Shown: positions 21,109 to 30,663, counted from the first letter of the stretch. The stretch is DNA of 54,026 nt from Nitrosomonas sp. (GCA_021774265.1 JAJFJG010000100.1:1-54026), one strand, 5' to 3'. The notes: generated by a model not told the origin, from the sequence alone. Program-made: numbers and translations.

Positions 21109-21921
21109 TTATCGTTTTCTCTGTTGCAACAAATCACTTATATAGCTCCCTGGAATCGCATAACTTATACCACTTGGATCAGTGATGGCCGATTCTTTTT
21201 TTCCTTTTATAAAAACCATATTAATCACACCATAAACAACACCCGTCTCAGCATCATAAAGCGGGCTACCACTGCTACCTGGGTAGGCTATCCCATCCAA
21301 CTGAAACACCATAAAGGGTGTCTTCTGCAATTGCCTAATCATTTCTGCATCCAATTGTCGTGAATTAAAAGCCGGCAGCATGATCGGCGTTATCGAAGAA
21401 ATAATCGCCTCATGGGTTACCGGATAAAAACCCAAAACCATACCAATAGGAAAGCCAGTATATGCCATCCGCCTTCCCTCGCGTATTGTTTCCGCATTAC
21501 CCAGCTGCACCGCAGGTAAGGCTTCACCCATAAATTTCAAGATTGCTACATCATGCTCTTTGTCCAAGGCAACAATTGTTGCAGACCTGATCTCTGGGTT
21601 TTGTCCTTTACCTGTTATCACAACATATGACTCCATCTTCTGAGCATCCAATGTATCTGGAACAACATGGGCATTTGTCACTGCATGAAGACCATCATCA
21701 ACAACAAAACCCGTACCTATGTAATTCACAGCTGGGGAACGTGTTTTTTGAAAGGTGCCGATACCCACGATAGATGGCTTAATCTTCTCGATTGTTTGAA
21801 TAAGTTGTGCATGACCAAAGGATGGGAGCAATAGCAGAGACACACCCAACATACATACCTGCCAAATAGTTAACAAAAACTCCACAGATAAAGCCTGCGA
21901 CTTAGCGATCAAATTAATCAT
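21109..21921 (-). CDS. Exported trypsin-like serine protease (HtrA-like fold, no PDZ)
   Basis: Chymotrypsin-fold peptidase with the triad His in VTNAHVVPD, Asp in HDVAILKF and Ser in YPGSSGSPLYD. The nucleophile context GSSGSP is of the DegP/S1C kind. After MINLIAKSQALSVEFLLTIW comes a hydrophobic stretch ending LLLPSFGHA, so a signal peptide exports it. No PDZ domain follows the protease domain. I chose the ATG at 21919-21921 because GGAG (21930-21933) lies eight bases upstream. The frame is open to 22008, but that start is only 12 bases from gltX and lacks such a site. It is the first gene of a minus-strand set with two regulator-like genes and diverges from gltX. Confidence 0.85.
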   Translation of the reverse strand: MINLIAKSQALSVEFLLTIWQVCMLGVSLLLLPSFGHAQLIQTIEKIKPSIVGIGTFQKTRSPAVNYIGTGFVVDDGLHAVTNAHVVPDTLDAQKMESYVVITGKGQNPEIRSATIVALDKEHDVAILKFMGEALPAVQLGNAETIREGRRMAYTGFPIGMVLGFYPVTHEAIISSITPIMLPAFNSRQLDAEMIRQLQKTPFMVFQLDGIAYPGSSGSPLYDAETGVVYGVINMVFIKGKKESAITDPSGISYAIPGSYISDLLQQRKR

Positions 21922-22020
21922 ATGGTTAACTCCAGATAAAGATGAGGAAGAAACATGGGCTTGATAGAATAGCGTAAACTCAGTTACTTTCCCATTCAAC
22001 AAAAACAAATAATAATTTTT

Positions 22021-23415
22021 ATGATAGTACGCACTCGTTTCGCTCCCAGTCCAACCGGTTACTTACATATCGGTGGCGCACGCACCGCTTTATTTGCCTG
22101 GGCCTATGCCCGTAGACATGGCGGACAATTCATCCTTCGTGTTGAAGACACTGACCGTGAACGCTCTACGAAACAATCAACTCAGGCCATACTTGATGGC
22201 ATGCAATGGCTAGGGCTTGACTATGATGAAGGCCCTTTTTACCAAATGGAACGACTGGCACGTTACCAGGAAATCATTGAGCAGTTATTGCAAAACGGTC
22301 AAGCCTACCATTGCTACGCCAGCAAAGAAGAACTCGATGAAATGCGCGAGAAACAACGCGCGGCGGGCGTAAAACCCAGATATGATGGACGTTGGCGCGA
22401 CTCCAAACAAACACCGCCTGCTGGCGTTAAGCCTGTTGTGCGCTTTAAAAATCCGCAAGATGGTTACGTTGTATTTAACGACTTAGTCAAAGGTAAAATC
22501 ACCGTCGCCAATAGCGAGCTGGATGATCTAGTCATACTTCGCAGCGATGGCATCCCAACGTACAATTTTGGTGTCATACTGGATGACCTGGATATGAGTA
22601 TCAGCCATGTCATTCGTGGCGACGACCATATTAATAACACACCACGTCAAATTAACATTCTCAAAGCAATCGATGCACCATTGCCGCAATACGCGCACGT
22701 ACCCATGATCTTAGGCTCTGACGGCGAACGCCTTTCCAAACGCCATGGAGCTGTATCTGTAATGCAATATCATGAAGATGGTTATCTACCAGACGCACTC
22801 ATTAATTATTTGGCAAGGCTCGGTTGGTCACACGGTGACGAAGAGATTTTTAGTCGCGAACAACTCATTGAATGGTTTGACCTAACATCAATCAACAATT
22901 CCCCCGCAAGATTTAATCCTGAGAAATTAAGTTGGTTAAACCAGCATTATCTTAAAACCGTTGATGTAGAACACTTGATTACACTGGTTACCCCTTTCTT
23001 AGAGAGGGACGGCTGTGATACCAAACCTGACCTAGACTTGGTTCAAATCGTGAACTTGCTGAAGGAACGCGTCAACACCGTTGAAGAACTCGCGGATGCC
23101 GCCGTCTATTTCTTCCGCCACCTGGAACCATCCGACGAGCTTAAAGCGCAGCATTTCAACGCTGAGATCAAACCAGCGCTTGCTGATTTAATTGAAAAAT
23201 TCGCAATAGTTGAGTGGAACCACGAAGTCATTCAAAGTGAAATCAAACAAATAGTCACTACACATAACATCAAGTTCCCCAAACTAGCCATGCCGTTGCG
23301 CGTCATGGTGACGGGTGAAACACATACACCATCAATTGCTACCGTGCTTGAATTATTGGGCCGTGAAGAAACACTCAAGCGCATGAACAAACACTTAGCC
23401 AGCTTTATTGAATGA
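22021..23415 (+). CDS. gltX: Glutamyl-tRNA synthetase
   Basis: Class I synthetase charging tRNA-Glu with glutamate. The HIGH-like motif is H16-I-G-G19 in PSPTGYLHIGGART and the KMSKS-like motif is LSKR around residues 238-241 (ERLSKRHGAVSV). The C-terminal anticodon-binding helical domain covers about residues 330-464. It has 464 residues, normal for the bacterial enzyme. Within 260 bases downstream lie tRNA-Ala and tRNA-Glu, the latter its own substrate, an association seen in other proteobacteria. Confidence 0.97.
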   Translation: MIVRTRFAPSPTGYLHIGGARTALFAWAYARRHGGQFILRVEDTDRERSTKQSTQAILDGMQWLGLDYDEGPFYQMERLARYQEIIEQLLQNGQAYHCYASKEELDEMREKQRAAGVKPRYDGRWRDSKQTPPAGVKPVVRFKNPQDGYVVFNDLVKGKITVANSELDDLVILRSDGIPTYNFGVILDDLDMSISHVIRGDDHINNTPRQINILKAIDAPLPQYAHVPMILGSDGERLSKRHGAVSVMQYHEDGYLPDALINYLARLGWSHGDEEIFSREQLIEWFDLTSINNSPARFNPEKLSWLNQHYLKTVDVEHLITLVTPFLERDGCDTKPDLDLVQIVNLLKERVNTVEELADAAVYFFRHLEPSDELKAQHFNAEIKPALADLIEKFAIVEWNHEVIQSEIKQIVTTHNIKFPKLAMPLRVMVTGETHTPSIATVLELLGREETLKRMNKHLASFIE

Positions 23416-23478
23416 TTCAACATCTCTACTTTACATTGATACCACGCCTCAGTATAATCCCCCCTTCCTTTTGGTTAA

Positions 23479-23554
<76 letters not shown>

Positions 23555-23597
23555 AACAAACATTTTTGGTCATTAGGTGTAACACAAAAGCCCTTTA

Positions 23598-23673
23598 GTC
23601 CCCATCGTCTAGAGGCCTAGGACACTGCCCTTTCACGGCGGCAACAGGGGTTCGAATCCCCTTGGGGACGCCA
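23598..23673 (+). tRNA. tRNA-Glu (anticodon UUC)
   Basis: A 76-base tRNA with GTCCCCA/TGGGGAC acceptor arms, anticodon TTC in CTGCCCTTTCACGGCGG, T-loop GGTTCGAATCC and an encoded terminal GCCA. It lies 43 bases after tRNA-Ala. Confidence 0.97.
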
Positions 23674-23851
23674 GTTAATTTCTGCATTAGCTGGGGTTAT
23701 TCAGAAACACACCCGTAACAAACCCTTTTTTAGTCTCATTTCAATATTTTCCGCATTTTCTTTTCTGCATTCAGTTTCCATTAAGCTTCTTCTGTGTAAA
23801 GTAATCACCGTCAGCAACAAATCTGACTGATCAAACATTAGGAGGCACCCA

Positions 23852-24148
23852 ATGAAAAGCATAATAAAAAACTCAGCAGGCATCTTAATCGCCGCGTTAC
23901 TAGGATTACTTTTAATCACCTCTACAGCTGCTATAGCCGACAGAGATCACCACAGACACGACCGTCACAGCTATGGCGGCGACCATTATTACGACAGTGA
24001 TCGTAGCCATAAAGATCGCCGTCATTACAAACGACATAAGCGCCACAACAACCATCGTCACTATCGTAGTTACGGTCAACCCAGAGGTTATTACAATCGC
24101 CAGTCTCGGTATAACACTGGATACAACCAATACCCACAACAGGTATAG
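23852..24148 (+). CDS. Small exported His/Arg/Tyr-rich protein, probably truncated
   Basis: A 98-residue protein of unknown function. AGGAGG precedes the ATG. Residues 1-28 form a signal peptide (hydrophobic AGILIAALLGLLLITSTAA, cut likely after AIA). The rest is a low-complexity tail very rich in His, Arg, Tyr and Asp (RDHHRHDRHSYGG), which could bind metal or polyanions. The frame ends at TAG (24146-24148) but stays open for 30 more codons to TGA at 24239-24241. Those codons encode Gly/Ser/Asn-rich sequence ending LGINAGNTSFMLRY, a plausible C-terminus for such proteins. The TAG may therefore be a recent nonsense mutation. Confidence 0.65.
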   Translation: MKSIIKNSAGILIAALLGLLLITSTAAIADRDHHRHDRHSYGGDHYYDSDRSHKDRRHYKRHKRHNNHRHYRSYGQPRGYYNRQSRYNTGYNQYPQQV

Positions 24149-24245
24149 AACACTTATTATCCAAGCCAGTCATACGGCTACCGTCCAAATGTTAGCTTAG
24201 GTATTAATGCCGGGAATACCAGCTTTATGTTACGCTACTGATAAA

Positions 24246-24286
24246 GTATCTGGTGATGCGTCAACAAAAATCACATCACCGGATAC
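24246..24286 (+). terminator. Long hairpin after the His-rich protein gene
   Basis: GTATCTGGTGATG (24246-24258) pairs with CATCACCGGATAC (24274-24286) over 13 bp with one G-U. No T-run follows, so this may be a weak or factor-dependent terminator or an mRNA-protecting hairpin. Confidence 0.5.
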
Positions 24287-24319
24287 CCCCTCCCATTCAG
24301 TATTAATAGAGGCCTTATC

Positions 24320-24616
24320 ATGAAAAAGCTTTATCGTCTCTTTCTGTTAATTGTCTTATTCGTAACTTGTTTTACTCCTCCTGCAGCAGTCGCCAGCCAG
24401 GAGAAAGCTTTCTCCCACCCTTTTCTGGCCAGCAACCAGACAAACAACATCTCAGAACAAGCCGCTGTCACTATCGCCAAACAACGTATCAACGGGCGAG
24501 TCCTAGCCGTCAGCCGCAAGAACAACGCCTACCGCATTAAAATATTGAGTGACAAAGGCACCGTACATATTATTTCCGTCAATAGCAATGATGGTTCCGT
24601 CTCACCAGCACATTAA
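24320..24616 (+). CDS. Exported PepSY-domain protein
   Basis: A 98-residue protein with a signal peptide (MKKLYRLFLLIVLFVTCF, cut near AVASQ). It carries a single PepSY-type domain (about residues 45-95: ISEQAAVTIAKQRINGRVL, then AYRIKILSDKGTV and ISVNSNDGSV). PepSY domains act as extracytoplasmic inhibitors or ligand modules. Small PepSY genes often precede a two-component pair, as here: the stop is two bases before the response regulator, so the three genes form an operon. It may modulate the sensor kinase encoded downstream. Confidence 0.87.
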   Translation: MKKLYRLFLLIVLFVTCFTPPAAVASQEKAFSHPFLASNQTNNISEQAAVTIAKQRINGRVLAVSRKNNAYRIKILSDKGTVHIISVNSNDGSVSPAH

Positions 24617-24618
24617 TC

Positions 24619-25302
24619 ATGCGTATCTTACTCATCGAAGACGAAACACAATTACAAGCACAGATCCAACAACAATTGGAAACTGACGGATACATGGTTG
24701 ACATATGTAGTGATGGTGAAGAAGGCTTGTTTTGCGCTAGCGAATACCCACTCGATGCCGCCATCATCGACATCGGATTACCTGGCATGTCTGGTTTAGA
24801 AGTCATCAAAACCCTGCGCGATCAAGGTAGTTTATTGCCCATACTCATATTGACCGCAAGAGACAGCTGGCAAGACAAAGTGAATGGCCTAGAAACCGGT
24901 GCAGATGACTACTTGGCCAAACCTTTCCAGATGGAGGAATTAAAAGCACGCGTCAAAGCCTTGCTACGCCGCGCAACGGGTACACCTAGTACATTATTAA
25001 AATTTGGCCCCGTCACGCTGGACTTAAACGCTCAATCCATCAGCGTCAACGAAAACAAAATTGAATTAACCAGCTTTGAATACCGTCTCCTTGAACAATT
25101 AGCTCGTCATCAAGGAGAAGTACTCTCCAAACAAGCTCTAACTGATTACCTTTATCCGCATGATGAAGACCGTGACAGCAACGTGCTTGAAGTTATGGTG
25201 GGACGACTACGCCGCAAACTTGATCCAGACGGAACCCTCAGTCCTATCGAAACCTTGCGTGGGCGCGGTTATCGCTTCACATTAAGCAGCTCCAACACAT
25301 GA
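24619..25302 (+). CDS. OmpR/PhoB-family response regulator
   Basis: Transcription factor of 227 residues. The receiver has the acidic pair E7-D8, phosphorylation site D51 (AAIIDIGLPGMSG) and Lys in DDYLAKPF near residue 101. The C-terminal winged helix (about 130-225) ends DRDSNVLEVMVGRLRRKL and GRGYRF. Closest in style to PhoP/QseB-type regulators. Its stop overlaps the sensor kinase start by four bases. Confidence 0.93.
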   Translation: MRILLIEDETQLQAQIQQQLETDGYMVDICSDGEEGLFCASEYPLDAAIIDIGLPGMSGLEVIKTLRDQGSLLPILILTARDSWQDKVNGLETGADDYLAKPFQMEELKARVKALLRRATGTPSTLLKFGPVTLDLNAQSISVNENKIELTSFEYRLLEQLARHQGEVLSKQALTDYLYPHDEDRDSNVLEVMVGRLRRKLDPDGTLSPIETLRGRGYRFTLSSSNT

Positions 25303-26636
25303 TGTCACTTAACCAGCGCATTTTACTCAGTGCGTCGCTGGTATTACTTGTTTTTATCGTCGGCATTGCTGTTGCTCTGGATCGCGCCTTTTATGACAGC
25401 GCCCGCCTGGGCGTACAAGACCGCATGTTAGCGAGAATTCTCCTATTAATGGGCGATGCGGAAGTCGACGCGAAAGGCACGCTATACATGCCGTCGAATT
25501 TACTAGATAGTGAATTCAGTCGGCCGGACGCAGCCACCTACGCTTTCATTATTGATCAGACAGAAAACATTACTTGGCAATCCACCTCAGCGTTTAATAA
25601 AACCATTCCTGCACAAACACCTTTAAAAAAAGGCACCAAAGATTTCGAGCTAAGAATAATTGGTGAAGAACCCCATTTCATTTACAGTTTTGGCGTCGCA
25701 TGGGCGACCGAATTCGGCACCTACCCCCTCACCTTCGTCGTCATAACCGATACTCACTTACTTGACGCACAAATCGAGCGCTACCGCGAAGACTTGTGGG
25801 GCTGGTTAGCTGTTATGGCCGTATTGCTACTAATCACCCAAATGCTGGTATTACGTTGGGGACTAAGCCCTATGCGCCAAGTGTCGTCCGAACTCGCCGC
25901 TATTGAATCGGGTCAGCAAGAAGACATGAAAGGCGATTATCCGCGTGAGCTAAAACAACTCACCGACAGCATTAACTCACTCATCAACCACGAACGCAAA
26001 CAACAAAAACGATACCGCAATGGGCTGGCCGACTTAGCACATAGCCTTAAAACCCCGTTGACCATTCTGCGTGGCACAATAAACACCGAAGAAAATCCAC
26101 AAAACAAAACAAACACCATCAACGAACAAGTTGATCGCATGGACAACATTGTCCAATATCAATTACGCCGCGCTGCAACGGCAGGCAGCTCACCCGGTAT
26201 GCGATTGGTGAGTTTACGCTCCATCGCTGATAAAATCGTCAACACCGTTAAGAAAGCCCATCACAACAAACAACCCATCGTAACCATTGCTATAGACTCC
26301 TGCATCGGCCTACGTATTGACGAAGGCGACTTAATGGAATTACTTGGAAATCTCCTCGATAACGCCTTCAAATGGTGTCATCAGTCCATTAGATTATCAG
26401 CCAGGTATAAACAAGATAACGTCGCACTTGAAATAGAAGACGATGGCCCCGGCATCAAACACCATGAAATCGCCAAAATTCTAGAACGCGGCGTGCGAGC
26501 TGATCAATCCACACCTGGCCATGGCATCGGCCTCACCATCGTACGTGACATCGTGCAAGTCTATGGCGGCACACTAGCCATTGACGAATACAAAACCAGC
26601 GGCACACGCATTACTATCTGTTTGAAGCGTTATTGA
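25299..26636 (+). CDS. Membrane sensor histidine kinase (PhoQ-like)
   Basis: A 445-residue inner-membrane kinase that should phosphorylate the regulator encoded just upstream. TM1 is at about residues 8-27 and TM2 at about 165-185, with a periplasmic sensor of about 135 residues between them. The H-box is ADLAHSLKTPL with His248. The ATPase domain has N-box LLGNLLDNAFKW, G1 DDGPGI and G2 GHGIGLTIV. The layout matches PhoQ-type kinases that sense divalent cations or cationic peptides, but ligand identity cannot be read from sequence. It overlaps the regulator gene (ATGA). Confidence 0.92.
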   Translation: MMSLNQRILLSASLVLLVFIVGIAVALDRAFYDSARLGVQDRMLARILLLMGDAEVDAKGTLYMPSNLLDSEFSRPDAATYAFIIDQTENITWQSTSAFNKTIPAQTPLKKGTKDFELRIIGEEPHFIYSFGVAWATEFGTYPLTFVVITDTHLLDAQIERYREDLWGWLAVMAVLLLITQMLVLRWGLSPMRQVSSELAAIESGQQEDMKGDYPRELKQLTDSINSLINHERKQQKRYRNGLADLAHSLKTPLTILRGTINTEENPQNKTNTINEQVDRMDNIVQYQLRRAATAGSSPGMRLVSLRSIADKIVNTVKKAHHNKQPIVTIAIDSCIGLRIDEGDLMELLGNLLDNAFKWCHQSIRLSARYKQDNVALEIEDDGPGIKHHEIAKILERGVRADQSTPGHGIGLTIVRDIVQVYGGTLAIDEYKTSGTRITICLKRY

Positions 26637-26828
26637 GCAGAACACAGAGGGCGACCCCTGCTAAGGGCTCGCGTCATTTGTATACCTTATCGAACATGCC
26701 CGGATCAAATATGGCCACCCCACTCACTTCATCAAATATACGTATTTATCCATCTAAAAATCCCATAGTCAGGTAACATTGAGCGTTTATTAATTTGCTT
26801 GATACTGCAATAAATCTGAATACTCATA

Positions 26829-27953
26829 ATGTCTAAATCCCGCACCAAAAAAATTATTATTGTCTTAGCACTCACAACCATTGCCTATTTTTACTGGGGC
26901 AATGATGAAAAACCTGAAGTTAGTGGCGAACAATACGTCACGCGCGTCGTTGACCGTAGTGATATTGTGCAGACAATTTCTGCTAACGGTACGCTAACAC
27001 CGGTTGTTTTAGTGAATGTTGGCACACAAGTTTCAGGAACTGTTTATAAACTGCACGTTGATTTCAATGATGAGGTTGAAATTGATCAAGTGCTAGCCGA
27101 GTTGGATCCCACTTTACTTAAAGCACAGCTAGAACAATCTAAAGCCAACAAACTAAGTGCAAAAACGGCGTTAAGAATAGCGAAAAACAAGCTCAAACGT
27201 CATCATATGCTTAAAGAAAATGGCTTCATTTCTGATGAAGCCATGGACGTTGTCGAACAAGAAGCCGAGCTTGCACAAGCACAATACGAAGTCAGCAAAG
27301 CTCAGGTCATACGCGATGACGCCAACCTTAATTACAGCATCATTAAGTCACCCATTTCCGGTGTTGTAATCGCGCGGGATATTGACATTGGGCAAACGGT
27401 TGCAGCGAATTTCCAAACACCTATTTTGTTTCAAATTGCCAAAGATTTAAGTCAGATGCAGATCAACATCAGCGTAGCAGAGGCGGACATCGGCCAATTA
27501 CATATTAGCCAACAAATTAATTTTACTGTCGATGCATACCTAGACAGCACATTTACAGGCACCGTCAAACAAGTCCGCCTTAACCCAACCATTCAGGAAA
27601 ATGTGGTGACGTATAATGTCATTGCTATGGTGAGCAATGATGACGGTATGTTATTACCAGGAATGACTGCCAATATTCATTTTGTTGTTGCGCAAAAAAC
27701 TGATGCGCTACGTGTTCCCAATGCTGCATTGCGCTATCAACCAAAAGATGCGGAAGCTGTGAATCTGGGTGGCCCAACCATTTATCAGGTAAAAGATGGC
27801 TTACCCACTCCATTACTGATTTCAACAGGCATCACCGATGGCAATTTCACAGAGATCACCGATGGAGACATTAAAGCAGGAGACAGCTTCATCGTTCGCG
27901 ATGCAAGTGATGACAATAAACCTGAACGCAAACTCAAATTTAGAATGTTCTAA
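26829..27953 (+). CDS. macA: MacA-like periplasmic adaptor of an ABC efflux system
   Basis: Membrane-fusion protein linking an inner-membrane ABC transporter to an outer-membrane channel. It has an N-terminal anchor (about residues 8-23, KIIIVLALTTIAYFYW), a biotinyl-lipoyl strand (VGTQVSGTVYKLHVDFNDEVEIDQVLAELDP), a coiled-coil hairpin (about 95-160), and beta-barrel and membrane-proximal domains. The 374 residues fit MacA, including LAELDPTLLKAQLEQ. Its stop TAA overlaps the next start (TAATG), so it is translationally coupled to the ATPase. It starts about 190 bases after the sensor kinase gene, which may regulate it. Confidence 0.9.
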   Translation: MSKSRTKKIIIVLALTTIAYFYWGNDEKPEVSGEQYVTRVVDRSDIVQTISANGTLTPVVLVNVGTQVSGTVYKLHVDFNDEVEIDQVLAELDPTLLKAQLEQSKANKLSAKTALRIAKNKLKRHHMLKENGFISDEAMDVVEQEAELAQAQYEVSKAQVIRDDANLNYSIIKSPISGVVIARDIDIGQTVAANFQTPILFQIAKDLSQMQINISVAEADIGQLHISQQINFTVDAYLDSTFTGTVKQVRLNPTIQENVVTYNVIAMVSNDDGMLLPGMTANIHFVVAQKTDALRVPNAALRYQPKDAEAVNLGGPTIYQVKDGLPTPLLISTGITDGNFTEITDGDIKAGDSFIVRDASDDNKPERKLKFRMF

Positions 27954-28717
27954 TGACTCAGGTTAATTTAAACACGACGTCTGAATACCTGATCAAAATT
28001 GAAAAGCTCTGCAAAAGCTATCACATGGGTAGCAAGTCAGGCGAAGCCATCGAAAACCAAGTGTTATTCGATGTCGACCTCACCATTAAACCCGGCGAGT
28101 TTCTTGCCATCATGGGACATTCCGGTTCGGGCAAATCTACGCTGATGAATATTCTCGGCTGTTTGGACACACCCAGCAGCGGACAGTATTGGCTGGCAGG
28201 CAAAGAAGTAGCTTCACTCTCAAGCGATGCACTAGCACGCATTAGAAACCAATATATTGGCTTTGTTTTCCAAGGCTTCAATTTGCTAAAACGTATGACC
28301 GCGTTAGACAATGTAGCCACACCGTTGCTTTACGCAGGCATAGGACGCACCAAAAGTCGCGAGCTGGCATTAGCCCAGCTACGCCGCACGGGTTTGGAAA
28401 ATTTTGCCATGCATCAACCGAATCAACTCTCCGGCGGCCAACAACAACGAGTTGCCATTAGCCGCGCACTCGTTAACCAACCGAAATTGATTCTCGCCGA
28501 TGAGCCAACAGGCAATCTAGACAGCCAAACTAGTGGTGAAATCATGGCCTTATTTAAGACACTTAATCATGAGCACGGGATTACTATAGTACTTGTAACT
28601 CATGAAGATGATGTCGCCGCTTATGCGGATCGCCTCGTCTACTTCAAAGATGGCCGTGTCGTTCGTGATGAGAGTCAAAATACACAACCAACTACAGACG
28701 AACCTAAAAGCCAATGA
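27953..28717 (+). CDS. ABC transporter ATPase (MacB-type nucleotide-binding subunit)
   Basis: Cytosolic ATPase of 254 residues energising the exporter. Walker A is GHSGSGKST near residue 58, the signature motif [15 protein letters not shown] is near 160, and Walker [14 protein letters not shown] follows, with the H-loop His in LVTHEDD. In E. coli MacB ATPase and permease are one chain; here they are separate genes overlapping by four bases (ATGA at 28714-28717), the LolD-like arrangement. Context with a MacA homologue argues for macrolide, peptide or lipid export rather than lipoprotein sorting. Confidence 0.92.
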   Translation: MTQVNLNTTSEYLIKIEKLCKSYHMGSKSGEAIENQVLFDVDLTIKPGEFLAIMGHSGSGKSTLMNILGCLDTPSSGQYWLAGKEVASLSSDALARIRNQYIGFVFQGFNLLKRMTALDNVATPLLYAGIGRTKSRELALAQLRRTGLENFAMHQPNQLSGGQQQRVAISRALVNQPKLILADEPTGNLDSQTSGEIMALFKTLNHEHGITIVLVTHEDDVAAYADRLVYFKDGRVVRDESQNTQPTTDEPKSQ

Positions 28718-29937
28718 ATCTACTTATTATTCTAGGTGAAGCCCAACGCGCATTACGACTTAACCGCTTACGCACCGGTTTAACCATGCTCGGCATGATT
28801 ATTGGTGTCGCCGCTGTGGTGTTAATGATGTCGATTGGTCAAGGGGCACAATCTAAAATCAACGAGTCTATTGAGTCAATGGGCAGCAATTTATTTATTG
28901 TCGTACCTGGTGCCACTTCATCAGGTGGTTTGAGCTTTGGTAGCGGCAGTATTAAAACGCTTACTGTCGGCGATTCAGAAGCCATTGCCGAATTACCCTC
29001 CGTTACAGCAACAGCACCCATTATATCCGGCACAGCGCAATTAAATTACGGAACCAACAACTGGAGCACTATTGTTACTGGCACTACGTCTGACTATTTT
29101 TCCGTCGGTGGATGGAGCTTTGATAGCGGGACGCTTTTCACTGCAGCTGATTTACGTTCGGCTGCTCGTGTAGCCGTATTAGGAAGCATCACCGCATCTA
29201 ATTTATTTGGTGACGAAGAGGCCGTCGGAAAAATCATCCGCATTACCAACCGCCCTTTTCTCGTGGTTGGTGTTTTAACCGCCAAAGGCCAAAGCCTGAG
29301 TGGTCGCGACCAAGATGACAATGTATTTATTCCACTAACAACCAGCGAACGCCAAATTACGGGTAATCAATTCCCCGGTTCCATAAGGTACATGACTGTC
29401 CAAGGCGTTTCTCCTGAAACCATGAATGAGGCAGAAATAGAGATTATCCAACTCCTACGCCAACGCCACCGCATTAGAGATGGCATGGAAAATGATTTTA
29501 CCGTGCGTAACCTGACTGCCATTGCAGATGTCGCCTCCGGTGCAGCCAAAATCATGGCCATCGTACTAGGTGCTATTGCGTCTATTTCTTTGCTGGTGGG
29601 TGGTATTGGCATCATGAATATCATGCTGGTATCTGTGACGGAAAGAACTCGTGAAATTGGTATTCGCATGGCCATTGGCGCAAATCGACGCGCTATCCTC
29701 ACCCAATTCTTATTAGAAGCATTAATGATCTGCACCTTCGGTGGTCTAATTGGCGTTATACTTGGAATCACTGGTGCTTGGGCTGTTAGCGAGTTTGCTG
29801 ACATGCATATCGTCATTACACTTGGTATGGTAGGACTCGCATTTGCCTTTGCTTCGGCTATTGGCATTTTTTTTGGATTCTATCCCGCCAGAAAAGCAGC
29901 GTTACTTAAACCCGTTGAAGCACTTAGGTATGAATAG
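28714..29937 (+). CDS. ABC transporter permease (MacB/FtsX family)
   Basis: Inner-membrane permease of 407 residues. One N-terminal helix (about 20-42, LTMLGMIIGVAAVVLMM) is followed by a MacB-type periplasmic domain (about 45-255). Three C-terminal helices (about 280-400) bear the FtsX core MNIMLVSVTERTREIGIRMAIGA. This is the MacB permease half. It functions with the overlapping ATPase and the upstream adaptor as a tripartite exporter; the outer-membrane channel is not encoded nearby. Confidence 0.93.
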   Translation: MNLLIILGEAQRALRLNRLRTGLTMLGMIIGVAAVVLMMSIGQGAQSKINESIESMGSNLFIVVPGATSSGGLSFGSGSIKTLTVGDSEAIAELPSVTATAPIISGTAQLNYGTNNWSTIVTGTTSDYFSVGGWSFDSGTLFTAADLRSAARVAVLGSITASNLFGDEEAVGKIIRITNRPFLVVGVLTAKGQSLSGRDQDDNVFIPLTTSERQITGNQFPGSIRYMTVQGVSPETMNEAEIEIIQLLRQRHRIRDGMENDFTVRNLTAIADVASGAAKIMAIVLGAIASISLLVGGIGIMNIMLVSVTERTREIGIRMAIGANRRAILTQFLLEALMICTFGGLIGVILGITGAWAVSEFADMHIVITLGMVGLAFAFASAIGIFFGFYPARKAALLKPVEALRYE

Positions 29938-29983
29938 TATAAGAAATTAGCCAATCATAACAATGGCTAGAGGAAAGTAGCGA

Positions 29984-30595
29984 ATGAAAAACAGCGAACG
30001 CCCCACCTCGGAATATTTGGCGCTAGTGGTGGCGGAAAACAAAAGCGAGACTATGACAGTGGGTGAACTTAAGCATTCACTGCATGAGCGCGGCTTTGGC
30101 AGTTTAATGGCAATTGCCGCGCTTCCGCTTTGTCTTCCTGTTCCTGTTCCTCCCGGCTACACCACCTTCTTTTCCATTCCACTATTTATTTTCTCGATAC
30201 AAATGATTCTGGGGATGAGCGCCCCATGGTTACCCGCATGGCTAGAAAAAAAACAAGTTAAAAAAGCTAATCTGGAAAAACTAATATCAAAAGCTAATCC
30301 ATGGTTACGAAAGATAGAAGCACACCTGAAGCCACGAATGAGTTATGTCAACGTACATACCTGGGAAAAGGTCATTGGCATTTTCTCGTTTCTTTTTGCG
30401 ATGTCTATTGCACTACCCATACCCATGACAAACTTTCCGCCTGGCTGGGGCATCCTCATTATGTCACTGGGCTTACTTAGTAAAGATGGTCTAACCATTA
30501 TCATTGGCGTTATCGTTGGAACAATCGGCGTAGGAATCACGATGATTGTTCTCTACTTGATTTGGATAGGCATGTCGATGCCATCATTTTATTGA
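29984..30595 (+). CDS. ExoD-family membrane protein
   Basis: A 203-residue protein of the ExoD (exopolysaccharide synthesis) family. Opening residues MTVGELKHSLHERGFGSLMAIAALPLCLPVPVPPG match the family signature, in which Pro-rich loops flank membrane helices. Several helices are visible (about 45-80, 125-150 and 160-195). ExoD was linked to polysaccharide production and alkaline tolerance in rhizobia; its molecular action is unknown. It follows the MacB-type permease by 46 bases on the same strand. Confidence 0.86.
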   Translation: MKNSERPTSEYLALVVAENKSETMTVGELKHSLHERGFGSLMAIAALPLCLPVPVPPGYTTFFSIPLFIFSIQMILGMSAPWLPAWLEKKQVKKANLEKLISKANPWLRKIEAHLKPRMSYVNVHTWEKVIGIFSFLFAMSIALPIPMTNFPPGWGILIMSLGLLSKDGLTIIIGVIVGTIGVGITMIVLYLIWIGMSMPSFY

Positions 30596-30663
30596 ATTTG
30601 TCATCCCAGTAAAGTTATTTGATAGGGATAATCGAATCTATTACATCAGTGATGCTTTAACGT

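Noticed and set aside
21922..22008. Upstream start of the trypsin-like protease
   Set aside because: It would give an unusually long N-terminus before the signal peptide, has no ribosome site and nearly touches the divergent gltX start; the ATG at 21921 has GGAG.
24146..24148. TAG read as pyrrolysine or programmed readthrough
   Set aside because: No evidence for pyl genes and no known stop-context signal; a nonsense mutation is simpler.
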